Shown here: positions 27,008 to 35,978 of the stretch, one piece after another
Numbering within the stretch: position 1 is the stretch's first letter
How the letters are laid out: every line of letters begins with the position of its first letter
Assembly (NCBI RefSeq): GCF_002303885.1
Contig: NZ_MRCM01000012.1
Location: forward strand, 108,719 to 172,718
DNA: 64,000 bases
Direction: 5' to 3'
Source: Flavobacterium sp. ACN2
GTDB lineage: Bacteria > Bacteroidota > Bacteroidia > Flavobacteriales > Flavobacteriaceae
Position numbers and translations under genes: made by a program
Notes under the pieces: generated by a model
Databases searched by the model: none
Told to the model about the DNA's origin: nothing
The model's input: the letters and a program-made list of their open reading frames with translations, nothing else

Positions 27008-27670
27008 TTAATTATAATCTCTAACTAATTTGCGGTAGTAAATAATATCTTCAATAGATAAAACCACCAAATCGTGTTCTTGCGCAAAGCTAATAATTTT
27101 GTCTAGTTTAGCCATGCTTCCATCTTCGTTCATCAACTCACAAAGTACAGCTTCGGGTTGCAGACCTGCTAGTTTCATTAAATCGACACTTCCTTCGGTG
27201 TGGCCGTTTCTCCCTAGAACGCCATTATCGTTTGCTCTAAGTGGAAAAATATGTCCCGGTTTTGCTAAATGTTCTGGTTTTGCATTTGTTGCAATCGCTG
27301 TTTTTATAGTGGTAATTCGGTCTTTTGCCGAAACTCCAGTCGTCACTCCGTTTTTAGCTTCAATAGTTATGGTAAACGGAGTTTGAAAACTGCTGGTATT
27401 TTCTTTTACCATGTAGGGGAGTTCTAATTCGTTTGCTTTTTCGTTAGTTAAACAAAGACAGACAATACCGCTACATTCGCGAATCATTAATGCCATATCC
27501 TGAACGTTCATATGATGTGCAGAAAAGATAAGATCGCCCTCATTTTCACGGTTTTCATCGTCGGTTACCAAAATGCCTTTTCCACTTTTAAGCTGTTCTA
27601 AAGCGTTTTCAACACGTTCTTTACTCGAAATGCCAAATTGCACTAACGGACTTAATTCTGTACTTATCAT
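27008..27670 (-). CDS. ribB: 3,4-dihydroxy-2-butanone 4-phosphate synthase
   Basis: A 220-residue enzyme making the four-carbon riboflavin precursor from ribulose 5-phosphate. The acidic metal-binding loop DDENRENEGDLIF (38-50) and RNGHTEGSVDLMKLAG are diagnostic. It is a stand-alone RibB; the fused GTP cyclohydrolase II domain found in many RibBA proteins is absent. No FMN riboswitch is visible upstream. It may raise flavin supply for the flavin-rich reductase cluster nearby, though linkage is loose. Confidence 0.94.
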   Translation of the reverse strand: MISTELSPLVQFGISSKERVENALEQLKSGKGILVTDDENRENEGDLIFSAHHMNVQDMALMIRECSGIVCLCLTNEKANELELPYMVKENTSSFQTPFTITIEAKNGVTTGVSAKDRITTIKTAIATNAKPEHLAKPGHIFPLRANDNGVLGRNGHTEGSVDLMKLAGLQPEAVLCELMNEDGSMAKLDKIISFAQEHDLVVLSIEDIIYYRKLVRDYN

Positions 27671-27844
27671 AAATTTTTTTTAGAAGTAATAAGAAACAAA
27701 TCTAAAGCACCTTAAAACCAAAAACTTTGATGTAAGTCAATAAATGGCTGTTCTATTTTTTTAACGCTAATTTAATTTAGTTGTCATAAAATCTTAATTT
27801 AGCATCAAATTTTACAACCCAAAATTTAATAAATACCACCTCAA

Positions 27845-29449
27845 ATGGAGAATATTACCGTAATTATAATGCTGCTTTTTGGCGTTGCATTTCTTAGTCT
27901 TGTTAGTAAAAGATATAATTTCCCGATTCCGATTGTTTTGGTTTTATGTGGTGTTGTGATCAGTGTTGTTCCGGGACTTCCTGTTATTGCTTTGAGCCCA
28001 GAAATAGTGTTTATTATATTTCTACCGCCTCTTTTGTATCATGCAGCTTGGCATACGAGCTGGTCTGATTTTAAGCAATCCATACGTCCGATAACTTTTG
28101 CCGCTGTTGGTTTGGTCTTTTTTACGACAGGATTAGTGGCTGTTTTTGCACATTGGCTTATTGAGGATATGTCTTGGCCGTTAGCTTTTTTGCTTGGGGC
28201 AATTGTTTCGCCTCCCGATGCGGTTTCTGCAACAGCCATTACAAAAGGTTTAGGGCTTAATCCGAGATTAATTGCTATTCTAGAGGGAGAAAGTTTAGTA
28301 AACGATGCTAGTGGTCTTGTGGCGTACAAATATGCGCTTACGGCAATCACAGCAGGTAATTTTGTTTTATGGCAGGCAGGATTAAATTTTGTCTTAATGT
28401 CGGTTTTGGGTATTGCAATAGGTTTAGCGGTTGGTTATATCATGTTCTATATCCATAAAAGATTTGTTTGCGATGATATTATCGAGGTAACACTAACATT
28501 ATTGACTCCATTTGCTTCGTATTTGCTTGCCGAGCATTTTGAAGGCTCAGGAGTTTTGGCTGTGGTAACGACAGGTCTTTTTCTGGCGGCGAGATCGGGA
28601 ACGATTTTTTCTCACGAAAGCCGAATTATGACGAATACGATTTGGGATGTACTCAATAATATTCTAAACGGTTTGATATTTATTTTAATCGGACTTCAGT
28701 TGAGGCAAATTATTGCGGGAATCAGTAATTATTCTGGAAATTCGTTACTTATCTGGGGAGCGGTTATAAGTATAGTGGTTATTTTAGTTCGTTTCTTATG
28801 GGTTATTCCGGCAACGATGATTCCAAGAATGATTAGTAAAAAGATTCGGGAGAAAGAGCAATTTGATTACCGAAATATGATCATTTTTGGTTGGTCTGGA
28901 ATGCGTGGTGTGGTGTCTATGGCTGCAGCGCTGGCACTTCCTTTAATGTTGAATAAAACAGAAGAATTTCCGCTTCGAAATTTAATTATCTATCTAGTTT
29001 TCTGTGTTATACTTTCGACTTTGGTAATACAAGGTCTTACGCTTCCATGGCTTATCAAAAAATTGAAAATTGAGAGATACTCTATATTGGCAGAGGAGTA
29101 TGATATTAGAAATGTGATTGTCTCTGAAACTATCGCCCATATTGAAGATAATTTCTCCTTGCTGAATGATGAATTGCTTCATAATATTAAAAGTAAATAT
29201 GAAGTAAAATTCAACCGTCTGCAAAAGACCGAACTTCCTGCCAATTTCTTCGGAAATGGAAAGCTTCTTGGAGGCGAAATCTTTAATGATTTTACTAAAA
29301 TTCAAATCGATCTGCTGAATGTAGAACGTGCAAAATTAGAATCGATGCATAAATTGGGTTCTGTAAACGAAGAAATCTTCCGTAAAATAGAAAAAGAACT
29401 CGATTTGGAAGAAACGCGTTTGTGGATGGAAATGTACGAAGAGAATTAA
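27845..29449 (+). CDS. CPA1-type Na+/H+ antiporter (NhaP/YjcE-like)
   Basis: A 534-residue inner-membrane protein with about twelve membrane helices followed by a cytoplasmic helical tail of about 130 residues. The ion-binding region GAIVSPPDAVSATAI and the following EGESLVNDASGLVAYK are the hallmarks of the cation/proton antiporter-1 family. It would expel sodium in exchange for protons and help control pH. It is divergent from ribB and stands alone, ending at a strong palindromic terminator. Confidence 0.93.
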   Translation: MENITVIIMLLFGVAFLSLVSKRYNFPIPIVLVLCGVVISVVPGLPVIALSPEIVFIIFLPPLLYHAAWHTSWSDFKQSIRPITFAAVGLVFFTTGLVAVFAHWLIEDMSWPLAFLLGAIVSPPDAVSATAITKGLGLNPRLIAILEGESLVNDASGLVAYKYALTAITAGNFVLWQAGLNFVLMSVLGIAIGLAVGYIMFYIHKRFVCDDIIEVTLTLLTPFASYLLAEHFEGSGVLAVVTTGLFLAARSGTIFSHESRIMTNTIWDVLNNILNGLIFILIGLQLRQIIAGISNYSGNSLLIWGAVISIVVILVRFLWVIPATMIPRMISKKIREKEQFDYRNMIIFGWSGMRGVVSMAAALALPLMLNKTEEFPLRNLIIYLVFCVILSTLVIQGLTLPWLIKKLKIERYSILAEEYDIRNVIVSETIAHIEDNFSLLNDELLHNIKSKYEVKFNRLQKTELPANFFGNGKLLGGEIFNDFTKIQIDLLNVERAKLESMHKLGSVNEEIFRKIEKELDLEETRLWMEMYEEN

Positions 29450-29504
29450 TTTTTTTTAAATTCCAAGTTTTTAAAATCCCAAATTCCAAAAGAGAAATAG
29501 ATCT

Positions 29505-29546
29505 AGCTTTGTCAAAGTTTTAAACTTTGACAAAGCTTTTTTTTTT
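29505..29546 (+). terminator. Palindromic terminator (AGCTTTGTCA family member 2)
   Basis: Perfect 16-base arms AGCTTTGTCAAAGTTT (29505-29520) and complement (29522-29537), then nine Ts. The first arm is identical to the repeat at 20582-20597, so a dispersed palindrome here serves as a terminator for the antiporter gene. In the minus direction it may also end the MutS-like transcript. Confidence 0.85.
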
Positions 29547-29564
29547 ACATCTCATATTTGACCA

Positions 29565-31337
29565 TCAAATAACTCCCATTTTTTGCATTAAAAATGTAGC
29601 ACTTTTGTTCTTGCAGATTCCGTTTCGGAGTTTGTAATCGAAGTGAAGATCGTTGTTTTGAATTTCAACTTCGAAACATTGATTGGTTAAAATTTCAGGA
29701 TATTCATTCGTAGTCAGACAAACTTCAATATCGTGTGTTGCGATGGCTCCGATTGCTTTTTTAGAAATTATTTTCTTCACGACTTCGATTGTTCCGTTTC
29801 TTTTATCGTCGGAATTTGTACCTCTCAAAATCTCATCTAATAAAACAAAAGCAGGCTGATTTTCAAGAGCATCCATGATCTGTTTTAAACGTTTAATTTC
29901 AGCAAAAAAGTAAGATTCAGAATCGGATAAAGAATCTGACAATCGCATTGAAACTAATACTGGAAGTGGATGAATCTTAGCTTCTGATGCACAAACAACA
30001 GAGCCAATTCCGCCAAGCACCATATTGATTCCCAAGCTTCTTAAAAACGTACTTTTTCCTGACATGTTAGATCCAGTTAGAATTACAAAAGATTGCGGGA
30101 AAAATTGCGTGTCATTTCCAACTCTTGTAGCAGGATTAAGCAACGGATGACTTAGATTTTTAAATTCGATTTTATATTCAGAATTGATTTCAGGGAAAAC
30201 GAAATCGTCGTTGTTATACGCTAAATTTGCCAGACTGTTTAATGCTTCAATTTCGCCAATAATAGAAATCCAATGATTCATTTCAGAAGCATAATCTTCT
30301 TTCCATTTTAAAAGCGCTCTTAAAACGTGGAGATTGAATAAAAATGTTCCATTAAACAAAGTCGCTGTCACAAAGTTATTTATCGTATCCATTCTCGAAA
30401 ACAGCTCGGAAAGCTGTTTTAAATGCTGACTTGCTTTGGCATTTTTAAAATTAAGCTGTTCTTGTAAACGAATTAGTTTTTTAGATTGGAAAGATTCGCG
30501 TTCGATTTTTTCAATCAATAAACTGTATTGCTTTATGATTTTATCGACATTATCTGCTTTTGCTATTTCCGATTGAATTCTCTTTACAGCTCTTCCTAAA
30601 ACAATTAGATTGGCAATAAAGACATACGTTAAATAAGAAAGTATAATGGTTTTTGATGTAATAAAATACGCAGTGAGAAATCCAAAAAATGTTATTGGGA
30701 GAATAAATGATAATGCAACTAAAACTTTAGGTAATGAATTATTTGTAAAAGAAGTCCAATGCTTTATCGCTTCATAAGATTGTTTAGAATCTTCACTAAT
30801 GATTGACAAAGCCTGAAATTCCTGTCTCCAATCGATTTTACTTTTTAATTCGTTTACCGCTTCTTGATTTTCTAAAATTTCAGCTTCAGGCAACGTATGC
30901 AGTAATAACTCTGCAAGTGTTTTTTTTCCGACAAAAGAAGCTGTTCTGTTTAGATTTTGGAATAACGAATGTTCTCCAAAAATATCCAAATCGTAAGCAT
31001 ACGGATGATGGTAATCGATAAATTCAACTCCATTTTCGAAAGAAGTTTTCTCTCTTTTCAAAAAAGAAATTTCATTCTGATTAATCTTTAAAAGTGTTTC
31101 TGCAAGCAATCTTTGAAAAGATACTCGAGAATGTATTTTCATTAAAAAAATAAAACCAGCAAAAGATAAAACAGCTAGAATAACATAAAGTATTTCGTTT
31201 GTTTTGATGTAATAAAACATAAAAAACAAAAAAAGAAAAATACTTAATAGCCTCAAAAGACTTATGCTGTTGTATTTTTTGTTGGTTTTGTTATAGAGTT
31301 CCGAGTATTTTGCAACGTTATCTGGATATGCTTTCAT
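29565..31337 (-). CDS. Membrane-anchored MutS-family ATPase
   Basis: A 590-residue protein from the start at 31337 (MKAYPDNVAKYS). Two hydrophobic helices near the N-terminus (about 23-65) and probably another pair near 210-260 suggest membrane attachment. The C-terminal third is a MutS domain-V ATPase: Walker A GSNMSGKST, Walker B FVLLDEILRGTN, and the trans-acting S/H motif IATHD. The mismatch-recognition and connector domains of MutS are missing, and so is the Smr domain of MutS2. Similar MutS-like proteins occur widely in Bacteroidota; their role is unknown to me, and mismatch repair is unlikely. Confidence 0.85.
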   Translation of the reverse strand: MKAYPDNVAKYSELYNKTNKKYNSISLLRLLSIFLFLFFMFYYIKTNEILYVILAVLSFAGFIFLMKIHSRVSFQRLLAETLLKINQNEISFLKREKTSFENGVEFIDYHHPYAYDLDIFGEHSLFQNLNRTASFVGKKTLAELLLHTLPEAEILENQEAVNELKSKIDWRQEFQALSIISEDSKQSYEAIKHWTSFTNNSLPKVLVALSFILPITFFGFLTAYFITSKTIILSYLTYVFIANLIVLGRAVKRIQSEIAKADNVDKIIKQYSLLIEKIERESFQSKKLIRLQEQLNFKNAKASQHLKQLSELFSRMDTINNFVTATLFNGTFLFNLHVLRALLKWKEDYASEMNHWISIIGEIEALNSLANLAYNNDDFVFPEINSEYKIEFKNLSHPLLNPATRVGNDTQFFPQSFVILTGSNMSGKSTFLRSLGINMVLGGIGSVVCASEAKIHPLPVLVSMRLSDSLSDSESYFFAEIKRLKQIMDALENQPAFVLLDEILRGTNSDDKRNGTIEVVKKIISKKAIGAIATHDIEVCLTTNEYPEILTNQCFEVEIQNNDLHFDYKLRNGICKNKSATFLMQKMGVI

Positions 31338-31399
31338 TCTATTATTTTGCTTGAAATACAAATATAGCTTTTAAGTTACAAAATCATCAAGGATTGAAA

Positions 31400-32233
31400 T
31401 TAATCTTCGTGCATTACCAAAATCGGAATAGTTACTTCTTTGGCTATTTTTTTTGAAAAACTGGAGTCAAATATACTTTCAAAGAACGAACGTTTATGTG
31501 TTATTGTGGTTAGAACATCAATGTCCTTGTAAAGAATAAAATCAAGAATGGTTTCTTTGACATCATCACTTGGTAAAACTAAAAATTCCACATTTTCTTC
31601 AGCAAAATCTCTTTCCCATTCTTTTCGGGTTTCCTCTGTAACATCGGAATTAGAAGTTTTAACGTATAAACTCTTTACTTTAGCACCAGTTTTTTTAGCG
31701 ATTTTCAGGATTTTTTTAAGTTCTTTTTTGTCTTTTTCTCGGTAGCGTGTCGTAAAGCCAATCGTTTTTACCTTTTTGTATTTGGCGTCGATAGGAACAC
31801 ACAAAACAGGAACTTCGACCCCAGAAATTACAGATTCGGTATTGGAACCCGTGAAAAATTTAGTCCAGTCAGAAGCGCTGTTGGTTCCCATAATTACAAA
31901 ATCGACTTGGTCTTCTTCGACCGCATTTTTAAGATTGTAAATTAGATCACCATCCATTAAACGGTGTTTGATTACAATATCTTCTAGATTACGTTCGGCA
32001 GCAATTGTTCTCAATTTCGGAATTTCATCCTTAAACATTTCAAATTTTGCTAGCTCGATTGAACTGTATATAGAAGCATAATTCTCTGGAAAGAATTGGC
32101 TGTCGTAAACAGGTATCTCGAATGTATGAAGTAAGATTAATTCGGCGTTTACAACTTTAGCAAATTCTAAAGCATGGACAAATGCATTGGTAGCAGCGTC
32201 AGAGAAATCGGTTGGAAATAATATCTTTTTCAT
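31400..32233 (-). CDS. Universal stress protein with two UspA domains
   Basis: A 277-residue cytoplasmic protein from the start at 32233 (MKKILFPTDFSDAA); the longer frame lacks support. Two tandem Usp folds are seen, the first with the motif GTNSASDWTKFFTGSNTESV near residues 115-140, a variant of the ATP-binding G-x-x-G-x9-G-S pattern. The second is degenerate. Such proteins help survival under stress. It appears to be a single-gene unit, 62 bases upstream of the MutS-like gene on the same strand. Confidence 0.92.
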   Translation of the reverse strand: MKKILFPTDFSDAATNAFVHALEFAKVVNAELILLHTFEIPVYDSQFFPENYASIYSSIELAKFEMFKDEIPKLRTIAAERNLEDIVIKHRLMDGDLIYNLKNAVEEDQVDFVIMGTNSASDWTKFFTGSNTESVISGVEVPVLCVPIDAKYKKVKTIGFTTRYREKDKKELKKILKIAKKTGAKVKSLYVKTSNSDVTEETRKEWERDFAEENVEFLVLPSDDVKETILDFILYKDIDVLTTITHKRSFFESIFDSSFSKKIAKEVTIPILVMHED

Positions 32234-32402
32234 AGTATTTAAGATTAAGGTTTGTCTCTCAAATTTACTCATTCTGGGTAGAAATTAACCTGACATTTAT
32301 CAGTATTTTAACACTTAATGATTTATTAATATGAATTATTGCGAAGATTTCTTGTTGGATTGAGGACAAGATTGTACCGAAAAGAAATTAAGCCTTTTTT
32401 TA

Positions 32403-32410
32403 TACCTTTG
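32403..32410 (+). promoter_or_regulatory. mnmE: -7 promoter element immediately before mnmE
   Basis: TACCTTTG fits the TAnnTTTG consensus but ends only four bases before the mnmE ATG. Transcription would then begin at or within a few bases of the start codon, giving a leaderless or nearly leaderless mRNA. No clear TTTG lies 19 bases upstream, so confidence is limited. Confidence 0.4.
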
Positions 32411-32414
32411 CAGC

Positions 32415-33815
32415 ATGATAAATCAAGATTCTATAGTTGCTTTAGCTACGCCTTCAGGAGCTGGAGCTATCGCCATAATTCGTATTTCTGGAGCTGAAGC
32501 CATTACAATTGGTAATTCGGTTTTTAAATCTATTAAAAACAAAGACTTAACCAAACAGAAAACGCATACACTTCATTTAGGGCATATTGTAGATGGAAGC
32601 AAAACGCTAGACGAAGTTTTGGTTTCGGTATTTAAAGGTCCGAACTCTTACACTGGCGAAGATACGATTGAAATTTCGTGCCACGGATCAACTTACATTC
32701 AACAGCAGATTATTCAGTTATTGCTTCGAAATGGATGTAGAATGGCAGATGCAGGTGAGTTTACTTTAAGAGCTTTTTTAAACGGAAAATTAGATTTATC
32801 GCAGGCAGAAGCAGTCGCAGATTTGATTTCGTCAGATAACGAAGCTTCTCACCAAATTGCGATGCAGCAAATGCGTGGCGGATTCAGTAATGAAATTGCA
32901 AAACTTAGAGAAGAGCTTTTAAATTTTGCTTCTTTAATTGAATTGGAATTGGATTTTGCAGAAGAAGATGTAGAGTTTGCTGACAGAACACAGTTTCATG
33001 AGCTATTAAACCGAATCGAATTTGTTTTAAAACGCTTAATTGATTCGTTTGCTGTTGGAAATGTGATTAAAAACGGAATTCCAGTTGCAATTGTAGGTGA
33101 ACCAAATGTTGGTAAATCGACGTTATTGAATGCTTTGTTGAATGAAGAAAGAGCAATTGTTTCGGACATTGCTGGAACAACTCGTGACACCATCGAAGAC
33201 GAATTGGTAATTGGTGGTATCGGATTTAGATTTATTGATACTGCTGGAATTCGTGATACTAAAGATGTTGTAGAAAGTATTGGAATCAAGAAAACATTCG
33301 AAAAAATAGATCAAGCGCAAGTTGTGATTTATTTATTTGACGGATTGAAATTTCAGGCTTCAAGTTCTGAATTCGTAAATGAGATTGAGCAGATTAAGAA
33401 CAAATATCCGCTTAAGCCTTTGCTTATTGTGGTAAACAAAAAAGATATTTTGTCTGCTGATGAAGTAGCAAATATTACCAATCAGCTAGAAAACTTAAAT
33501 GCAAAACTTTTATTGATTTCTGCAAAAGAAAAGATAGGAGTAGAGGATTTAAAGAATGAATTGTTATCTTTTGTTAATACAGGAGCACTTCGCAATAACG
33601 AAACAATTGTTACGAATACAAGACATTATGATTCGTTATTAAAAGCTTTAGATGAAATTCAAAAAGTAAAATTCGGTTTAGAATCTGGACTTTCAAGTGA
33701 TCTTATGGCGCTTGATATTCGTGAAGCTTTATACCAATTTGGACTTATTACAGGTCAGGTCTCTAATGACGAATTGCTAGGGAATATCTTTGCCAATTTC
33801 TGCATCGGGAAGTAG
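32415..33815 (+). CDS. mnmE: tRNA uridine 5-carboxymethylaminomethyl modification GTPase MnmE
   Basis: A 466-residue GTPase that with MnmG modifies U34 of several tRNAs. The N-terminal folate-binding domain begins DSIVALATPSGAGAIAIIRISG-like; the G domain carries GEPNVGKSTLLN (G1), DTAGIRD (G3) and NKKD (G4), and the protein ends in the required FCIGK cysteine motif. The start is firmly set by family similarity. A terminator follows. Confidence 0.97.
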   Translation: MINQDSIVALATPSGAGAIAIIRISGAEAITIGNSVFKSIKNKDLTKQKTHTLHLGHIVDGSKTLDEVLVSVFKGPNSYTGEDTIEISCHGSTYIQQQIIQLLLRNGCRMADAGEFTLRAFLNGKLDLSQAEAVADLISSDNEASHQIAMQQMRGGFSNEIAKLREELLNFASLIELELDFAEEDVEFADRTQFHELLNRIEFVLKRLIDSFAVGNVIKNGIPVAIVGEPNVGKSTLLNALLNEERAIVSDIAGTTRDTIEDELVIGGIGFRFIDTAGIRDTKDVVESIGIKKTFEKIDQAQVVIYLFDGLKFQASSSEFVNEIEQIKNKYPLKPLLIVVNKKDILSADEVANITNQLENLNAKLLLISAKEKIGVEDLKNELLSFVNTGALRNNETIVTNTRHYDSLLKALDEIQKVKFGLESGLSSDLMALDIREALYQFGLITGQVSNDELLGNIFANFCIGK

Positions 33816-33864
33816 AAGGCACAAAGAAACACTAAGAAAAAGAAGTAAAAGTGTTAAAATGTTT

Positions 33865-33889
33865 AAGGAGCATTTTAGCTCTTTTTTTT
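33865..33889 (+). terminator. Terminator after mnmE
   Basis: A 7-base stem AAGGAGC (33865-33871) / GCTCTTT (33878-33884), one G-T pair, followed by a run of Ts. Confidence 0.65.
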
Positions 33890-34038
33890 ATTACTTTTTG
33901 AGAAGATGGGAGAGACTGGATTTGACTAAGTTACTTGTTCAGCTGCAAATCCTGTATGATATTTTGCTGCAAGAAATAAATTATTAGTCGCTTTGAGGAA
34001 AAGAAATCTATTAGCTTTGCGCTTCTAAATTTTATTTT

Positions 34039-35076
34039 ATGTACAGTTTTAAAAATGATTACTCTGAAGGGGCGCATCCGGATATTCTTAAAAGTCTGGT
34101 GGAGAATAATTTTGACCAGCAGAATGGATACGGGGATGATGAATATTCTTTAAAGGCTAAAGAATGCCTGAAAGAGAAAATGAATAATCCTGATGCGGCT
34201 ATTTATTTTGTGTCTGGAGGAACCCAAGCTAACCTTCTTGTAATATCTGCTTTACTGCGTACCCATGAAGCCGTCATCAGTGCTGAAACAGGACATATTT
34301 TTGCCAATGAAACCGGGGCAATCGAACTTACTGGCCATAAGGTAATCGCAGTTCCAACACAGAACGGTAAATTAACGGCCGCTGATATTCAGAATACTTT
34401 TGACTCCTATCAGCTGAGGCCTCATGTGGTTAAGCCCAAATTAGTCTATATCTCCAATTCCACAGAAATAGGAACTTTTTATAATAAAGCGGAGCTTTTA
34501 GAACTTGCAGAGGTATGTAGGTCGCTTAACTTATTTCTTTTTATGGACGGTGCCCGACTCGGCCATGCACTTACTGCTGAAGCTAATGATCTTACCTTAT
34601 CTGATGTTTCAAATCTTACCGATGTGTTTTATGTTGGTGGAACAAAAAATGGCGCTCTATTCGGTGAAGCTATCGTATTTAAGAATTCACAAGTGTGCAG
34701 CGAATTTGATTATGTTCTCAAGCAGCGCGGTGCTCTTCTGGCAAAAGGAAGGGTGTTGGGAATCCAGTTCTATGAGCTCTTTAAGGAAGATTTGTATTTT
34801 GTTCTGGCAGAAAAAGCCAATAAGTATGCTGCGCAGATTGCCGAAGCGATTAAAGAGGCTGGTTATGAATTTTTAACCGAATCTGCCACCAACCAGATTT
34901 TTCCGATTCTGCCTAAAACTGTGATCAGCTCGCTACATGAAAAGTTTGCATTTTATGTCTGGAAAGAGATTGATGAGAGCAGGTCAGCTGTACGTTTAAT
35001 CACTTCTTGGGCAACGGATCAGAAAAGCGTGAATGAAATTATAGAGGATATTAAAAACAGCAGTGTTCTGGAATAG
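34039..35076 (+). CDS. Threonine aldolase-type PLP enzyme
   Basis: A 345-residue fold-type I pyridoxal-phosphate enzyme of the low-specificity L-threonine aldolase / beta-eliminating lyase family, cleaving threonine or allo-threonine to glycine and acetaldehyde. The cofactor lysine is K203 in YVGGTKNGALFGE; D170 in FMDGARLGH pairs with the pyridine nitrogen, and the phosphate-binding FVSGGTQANL lies at 57-67. Codon choice looks different from its neighbours (more CTG, GGG, CAG), hinting at acquisition by transfer. It stands alone, converging on the cold-shock gene. Confidence 0.92.
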   Translation: MYSFKNDYSEGAHPDILKSLVENNFDQQNGYGDDEYSLKAKECLKEKMNNPDAAIYFVSGGTQANLLVISALLRTHEAVISAETGHIFANETGAIELTGHKVIAVPTQNGKLTAADIQNTFDSYQLRPHVVKPKLVYISNSTEIGTFYNKAELLELAEVCRSLNLFLFMDGARLGHALTAEANDLTLSDVSNLTDVFYVGGTKNGALFGEAIVFKNSQVCSEFDYVLKQRGALLAKGRVLGIQFYELFKEDLYFVLAEKANKYAAQIAEAIKEAGYEFLTESATNQIFPILPKTVISSLHEKFAFYVWKEIDESRSAVRLITSWATDQKSVNEIIEDIKNSSVLE

Positions 35077-35190
35077 CAGTTTCGCCGTATGCTTAAAAAA
35101 AGGTTTGCCAGTAACACTTTAAGCGAAAAAGTTGCAATCACAAATTAAATCTCTGTGGACTACATAATGATTATTAGAAATCATTTAAAT

Positions 35191-35220
35191 AAAAAAGCAC
35201 CTGTTTTTGGACAGGTGCTT
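35191..35220 (-). terminator. Terminator of the cold-shock gene
   Basis: A perfect 10-base stem AAGCACCTGT (35195-35204) / ACAGGTGCTT (35211-35220) with loop TTTTGG. The A run at 35191-35196 gives a U run on minus-strand transcripts. Confidence 0.9.
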
Positions 35221-35242
35221 TATAAACTAGTACTATAGTATA

Positions 35243-35434
35243 TTATGCTACGATTACGTTTACTGCGTTTGGACCTTTTCGGCCTTCTTGGATGTCATAT
35301 CGAACTGAATCGTTTTCACGGATGTTTTCTGATAGACCTGAGGCATGGACAAAAATTTCGTTTCCTCCATCATTAGGAGTTATAAATCCGAATCCTTTTT
35401 CCTCATTGAAAAATTTTACTGTACCTTCTTGCAT
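35243..35434 (-). CDS. CspA-family cold-shock RNA chaperone
   Basis: A 63-residue single cold-shock domain that melts RNA secondary structure. The RNP1 motif KGFGFI and RNP2 motif IFVHA are intact, with the usual GTVKFFNEEKGFGFI opening. It begins at the Met codon at 35434. A long non-coding stretch lies upstream, where a structured cold-responsive leader could sit, but I see no firm candidate structure. It has its own terminator. Confidence 0.96.
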   Translation of the reverse strand: MQEGTVKFFNEEKGFGFITPNDGGNEIFVHASGLSENIRENDSVRYDIQEGRKGPNAVNVIVA

Positions 35435-35978
35435 ATTAAATATTTAATTTGGCCAAATGTACTCTATTAAATAGTAGCAGCTTCAGATTTTTTTAAAATT
35501 GTGTTTTAATTAACTTTAAGTGCAGACAATCCAATTTTATGGAATATGAACAATCTTTGAAAAAAATGCAACTCATCTGATCTGCATTTTTTTTTAATCA
35601 GCGTTCTCTGCTTTTCTTGATTTTGATCTTCTCCGGAAATAATGCCATTATTTTTTAGATTATATTATGCAAATGTTCCCGTTTTTTATAAAACATTGTG
35701 CCGTCATCTGACTTAATAATCTTCAATATACACAGAAATTTTAGGTTGTGTTTGGGGATATTAATACTATTTCTTTTATATTGGCCTCAACTGCTAGATT
35801 AAAATGTTCTCTGAAAAGCTAGATATTTTTCCAAATTATCGGATACATGACAAATGATCTTTTTTCAGACTTAAATTATTTCATTAAATTTGTAGGAATA
35901 AATGAGCCTATCTTACTTATTAATAGAGCTTTTCTGTTGTGCACTTTAGCAAAAAAAACTTTCGTTTTCATGTTTTTA
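35435..35978. other. 544-base gap upstream of the cold-shock gene
   Basis: No supported gene. It contains a weak hairpin (35561-35592) and, just above it on the minus strand, a 16-codon frame (35598-35648, MALFPEKIKIKKSRER) that ends two to three bases before the hairpin's A run. Such a short frame can occur by chance. The rest is AT-rich with no repeats I recognise. Confidence 0.4.
35561..35592 (-). terminator. Weak terminator-like hairpin
   Basis: AAAAAATGCA (35561-35570) pairs with TGCATTTTTT (35583-35592) around a 12-base loop. The stem is AT-rich and weak. It may end a short minus-strand RNA covering the frame at 35598-35648. Confidence 0.35.

Noticed and set aside
27671..27844. FMN riboswitch upstream of ribB
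   Set aside because: The short divergent gap lacks the conserved AGGGT...GAxxGG-type FMN aptamer boxes and has room only for ordinary promoters.
33790..33987. 65-codon frame overlapping the end of mnmE
   Set aside because: It begins inside mnmE in another frame, is poor in family-like features and covers the mnmE terminator hairpin; most likely a chance frame.
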